64,000 nucleotides of DNA from Plesiomonas sp051652165 (GTDB lineage: Bacteria; Pseudomonadota; Gammaproteobacteria; Enterobacterales; CAMTGL01). Under the pieces are notes generated by a model. The model worked only from the letters and a program-made list of their open reading frames with translations, had not been told where the DNA came from and ran no database searches. The position numbers were made by a program, and so were the translations under genes. The DNA lies in assembly GCF_051652165.1 (NCBI RefSeq), contig NZ_JBOFTR010000004.1:124001-188000 (forward strand). Direction: 5' to 3'. Below, piece after piece: positions 62,866-64,000 of the stretch (positions are counted from its first letter, which is position 1; each line of letters starts with the position of its first letter).

Positions 62866-63846
62866 ATGATAGAGCGTTTGTGGTTCTCCCGTTCACGCTG
62901 GTGTTGGTTGTTATTGCCGCTATCAGGGGTCTTTGCGCTGATCAGCGCAGCACGGCGCAGTGCATTTCGTTTAGGTTGGAAAAAAAGCTGGCGAGCGCCT
63001 GTTCCTGTGGTGGTGGTCGGCAATATTACGGTCGGTGGTAACGGTAAAACACCGATGGTCATCTGGCTGGTGGAGCAGTTGCAAGCGCGCGGGTTTCGGC
63101 CCGCGGTTGTTTCTCGTGGTTATGGGGGGCAGGCTACGCAGTATCCGCTGCTGCTCAATAAACACACTCTTGCCACGCAAGCGGGTGATGAGCCTGTGCT
63201 GATTTATCAGCGTACCGGTGTACCGGTTGCTGTTGACCCAAATCGCAGCTGTGCAGTGCAGGCATTGCTGGCTGAACATACTGTTGATGTGATCATTACT
63301 GATGATGGTTTACAGCATTATGCACTGGCGCGTGATGTTGAAATTGTTATTGTTGATGGTCAGCGCCGTTTTGGTAATGGTTTTTTGTTACCAGCTGGCC
63401 CTCTGCGCGAGAGTATATCGCGTTTACAATCTGTAGATGCAGTGATTGTGAATGGTGGCGATGCACAGCCAGATGAAATTTCGATGCAGTTACAGGCTTA
63501 CTGTGCAGTTAATCTATTAACCGGTGAACAGCGCACCGTTGACGCATTACCTGAAACAGTGGCAATGGCCGGTATTGGTCATCCACCCCGCTTTTTTGCC
63601 ACTTTGCAAACACTGGGCGCGACACCTATCCGCTGTGTTGCTTTTGCTGATCATCAGGCATATAGCAAACAACAACTTATGGCGTTGACATCCGATAAGC
63701 AAATTTTATTGATGACAGAAAAAGATGCCGTAAAGTGTCGGGATTTTATCCAGCCTAATTGGTGGTATTTGCCAGTAAAGGCTCAATTGCCAGAGATAAA
63801 CGGCAGTGCACTATTAGCAAAAATTACGGCAAAAATTGGTGCATAA
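62866..63846 (+). CDS. lpxK: Tetraacyldisaccharide 4'-kinase
   Basis: LpxK phosphorylates the 4' position of the lipid A disaccharide at the inner membrane, making lipid IVA. The 326-residue protein (E. coli 328) starts with a hydrophobic anchor (WCWLLLPLSGVFALISAARR). An unusual P-loop follows, VVVGNITVGGNGKTPMVIWL. VDVIITDDGLQHYAL and PAGPLRESISRLQ are catalytic and nucleotide-binding blocks. AAGG precedes the ATG. It is directly downstream of msbA, and the pair supply lipid A synthesis and transport. ycaR follows after 39 bases. Confidence 0.96.
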   Translation: MIERLWFSRSRWCWLLLPLSGVFALISAARRSAFRLGWKKSWRAPVPVVVVGNITVGGNGKTPMVIWLVEQLQARGFRPAVVSRGYGGQATQYPLLLNKHTLATQAGDEPVLIYQRTGVPVAVDPNRSCAVQALLAEHTVDVIITDDGLQHYALARDVEIVIVDGQRRFGNGFLLPAGPLRESISRLQSVDAVIVNGGDAQPDEISMQLQAYCAVNLLTGEQRTVDALPETVAMAGIGHPPRFFATLQTLGATPIRCVAFADHQAYSKQQLMALTSDKQILLMTEKDAVKCRDFIQPNWWYLPVKAQLPEINGSALLAKITAKIGA

Positions 63847-63885
63847 ATAACAATTATTGCGCAAATAATAAAGAGGAGATGACGT

Positions 63886-64000
63886 ATGGATCACCGTCTA
63901 CTTGAGATTATTGCTTGCCCTGTTTGTAAAGGGAAATTGCAGTATGATAAAGAGAAACAAGAGTTGATTTGTAAATTAGATCGTCTGGCTTACCCTATTA
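63886..64000 (+). CDS. ycaR: YcaR, Trm112-family zinc-ribbon-like protein (3' end outside window)
   Basis: The first 38 codons are present, starting MDHRLLEIIACPVCKGKLQY and continuing DKEKQELICKLDRLAYPI. They match the beginning of E. coli YcaR (60 residues), a small protein of the Trm112/UPF0434 family with unknown role. CPVC is the conserved cysteine pair. GAGGAG seven bases before the ATG supports this start. It is in line with lpxK and is probably in the same transcript; in E. coli kdsB comes next. Confidence 0.9.
   Translation, partial: MDHRLLEIIACPVCKGKLQYDKEKQELICKLDRLAYPI

Noticed and set aside
1..64000. tRNA, rRNA, CRISPR, insertion sequence, prophage or defence island
   Set aside because: Looked for throughout; no repeat-spacer pattern, no transposase or integrase, no cloverleaf that I could support, and gene content is core metabolism.

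Overview
This window reads as chromosomal core sequence from a gammaproteobacterium in or near the Enterobacterales. Most genes have close E. coli counterparts, often in E. coli order: yciC next to the trp operon; trpE divergent from rnm (trpH/yciV), then yciO, rluB, yciK, sohB, yciN, topA, cysB; pabB-nudL near yoaH; and comEC-msbA-lpxK-ycaR. Other features are not E. coli-like. trpG and trpD are separate genes, astB stands alone beside topA, and there is a YlqF/RbgA-type GTPase, a GbpA-like chitin-active LPMO and a glutaredoxin-like gene between rlmL and uup. A lysine-decarboxylase-positive, aquatic or gut-associated relative such as Plesiomonas would fit, but that is a low-confidence guess without a database search. 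By eye, base composition swings from about 35% GC (the MCP gene, intergenic spacers) to nearly 60% (rlmL).

Layout. 1-1.8 kb: the end of a SulP anion transporter and YciC. 2-9.1 kb: the trpE-G-D-CF-B-A operon on the minus strand, with a TrpR-like operator and an attenuator-like hairpin. 9.3-16.7 kb: the rnm-to-astB block. 17-23.5 kb: topA, an unknown membrane-anchored coiled-coil protein, cysB and a SAM methyltransferase. 23.7-28.7 kb: serine catabolism (sdaC, sdaA) with a strong CRP site, then pabB-nudL. 28.9-35.2 kb: class I fumarase, an acidic-tailed YoaH, the adenine permease AdeP, an unknown protein, and pykF with a remote Cra-box promoter. 35.9-39 kb: an AT-rich stretch with a chemoreceptor. 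39-46 kb: the YlqF GTPase, the LPMO, metR/metE and a LexA-boxed YdjM-like protein. 46.2-49.7 kb: cadBA (acid resistance by lysine decarboxylation) without an adjacent cadC. 50.4-57.8 kb: mntH, an unknown membrane/winged-helix protein, rlmL, the glutaredoxin-like gene, uup and rmf. 58.1-64 kb: a DUF2062 protein, comEC, msbA, lpxK and the start of ycaR.

The genes fall into a few physiological groups: amino-acid synthesis and breakdown (trp, met, cys regulator, serine, succinylarginine), folate precursor synthesis (pabB), central carbon metabolism (fumarase, pyruvate kinase), translation and ribosome upkeep (rluB, rlmL, ylqF, uup, rmf), envelope lipid A (msbA, lpxK, ycaR nearby), and environmental interface (MCP, LPMO, cadBA, mntH). 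Several regulatory sites can be read directly: TrpR, CRP, Cra, MetR, MetJ and LexA boxes.

I saw no tRNA or rRNA genes, CRISPR arrays, insertion sequences, prophage or recognisable defence island. The least explained items are the membrane-anchored winged-helix protein at 51.8 kb, the long pykF leader, the Trp-poor trp leader, and four uncharacterised proteins.
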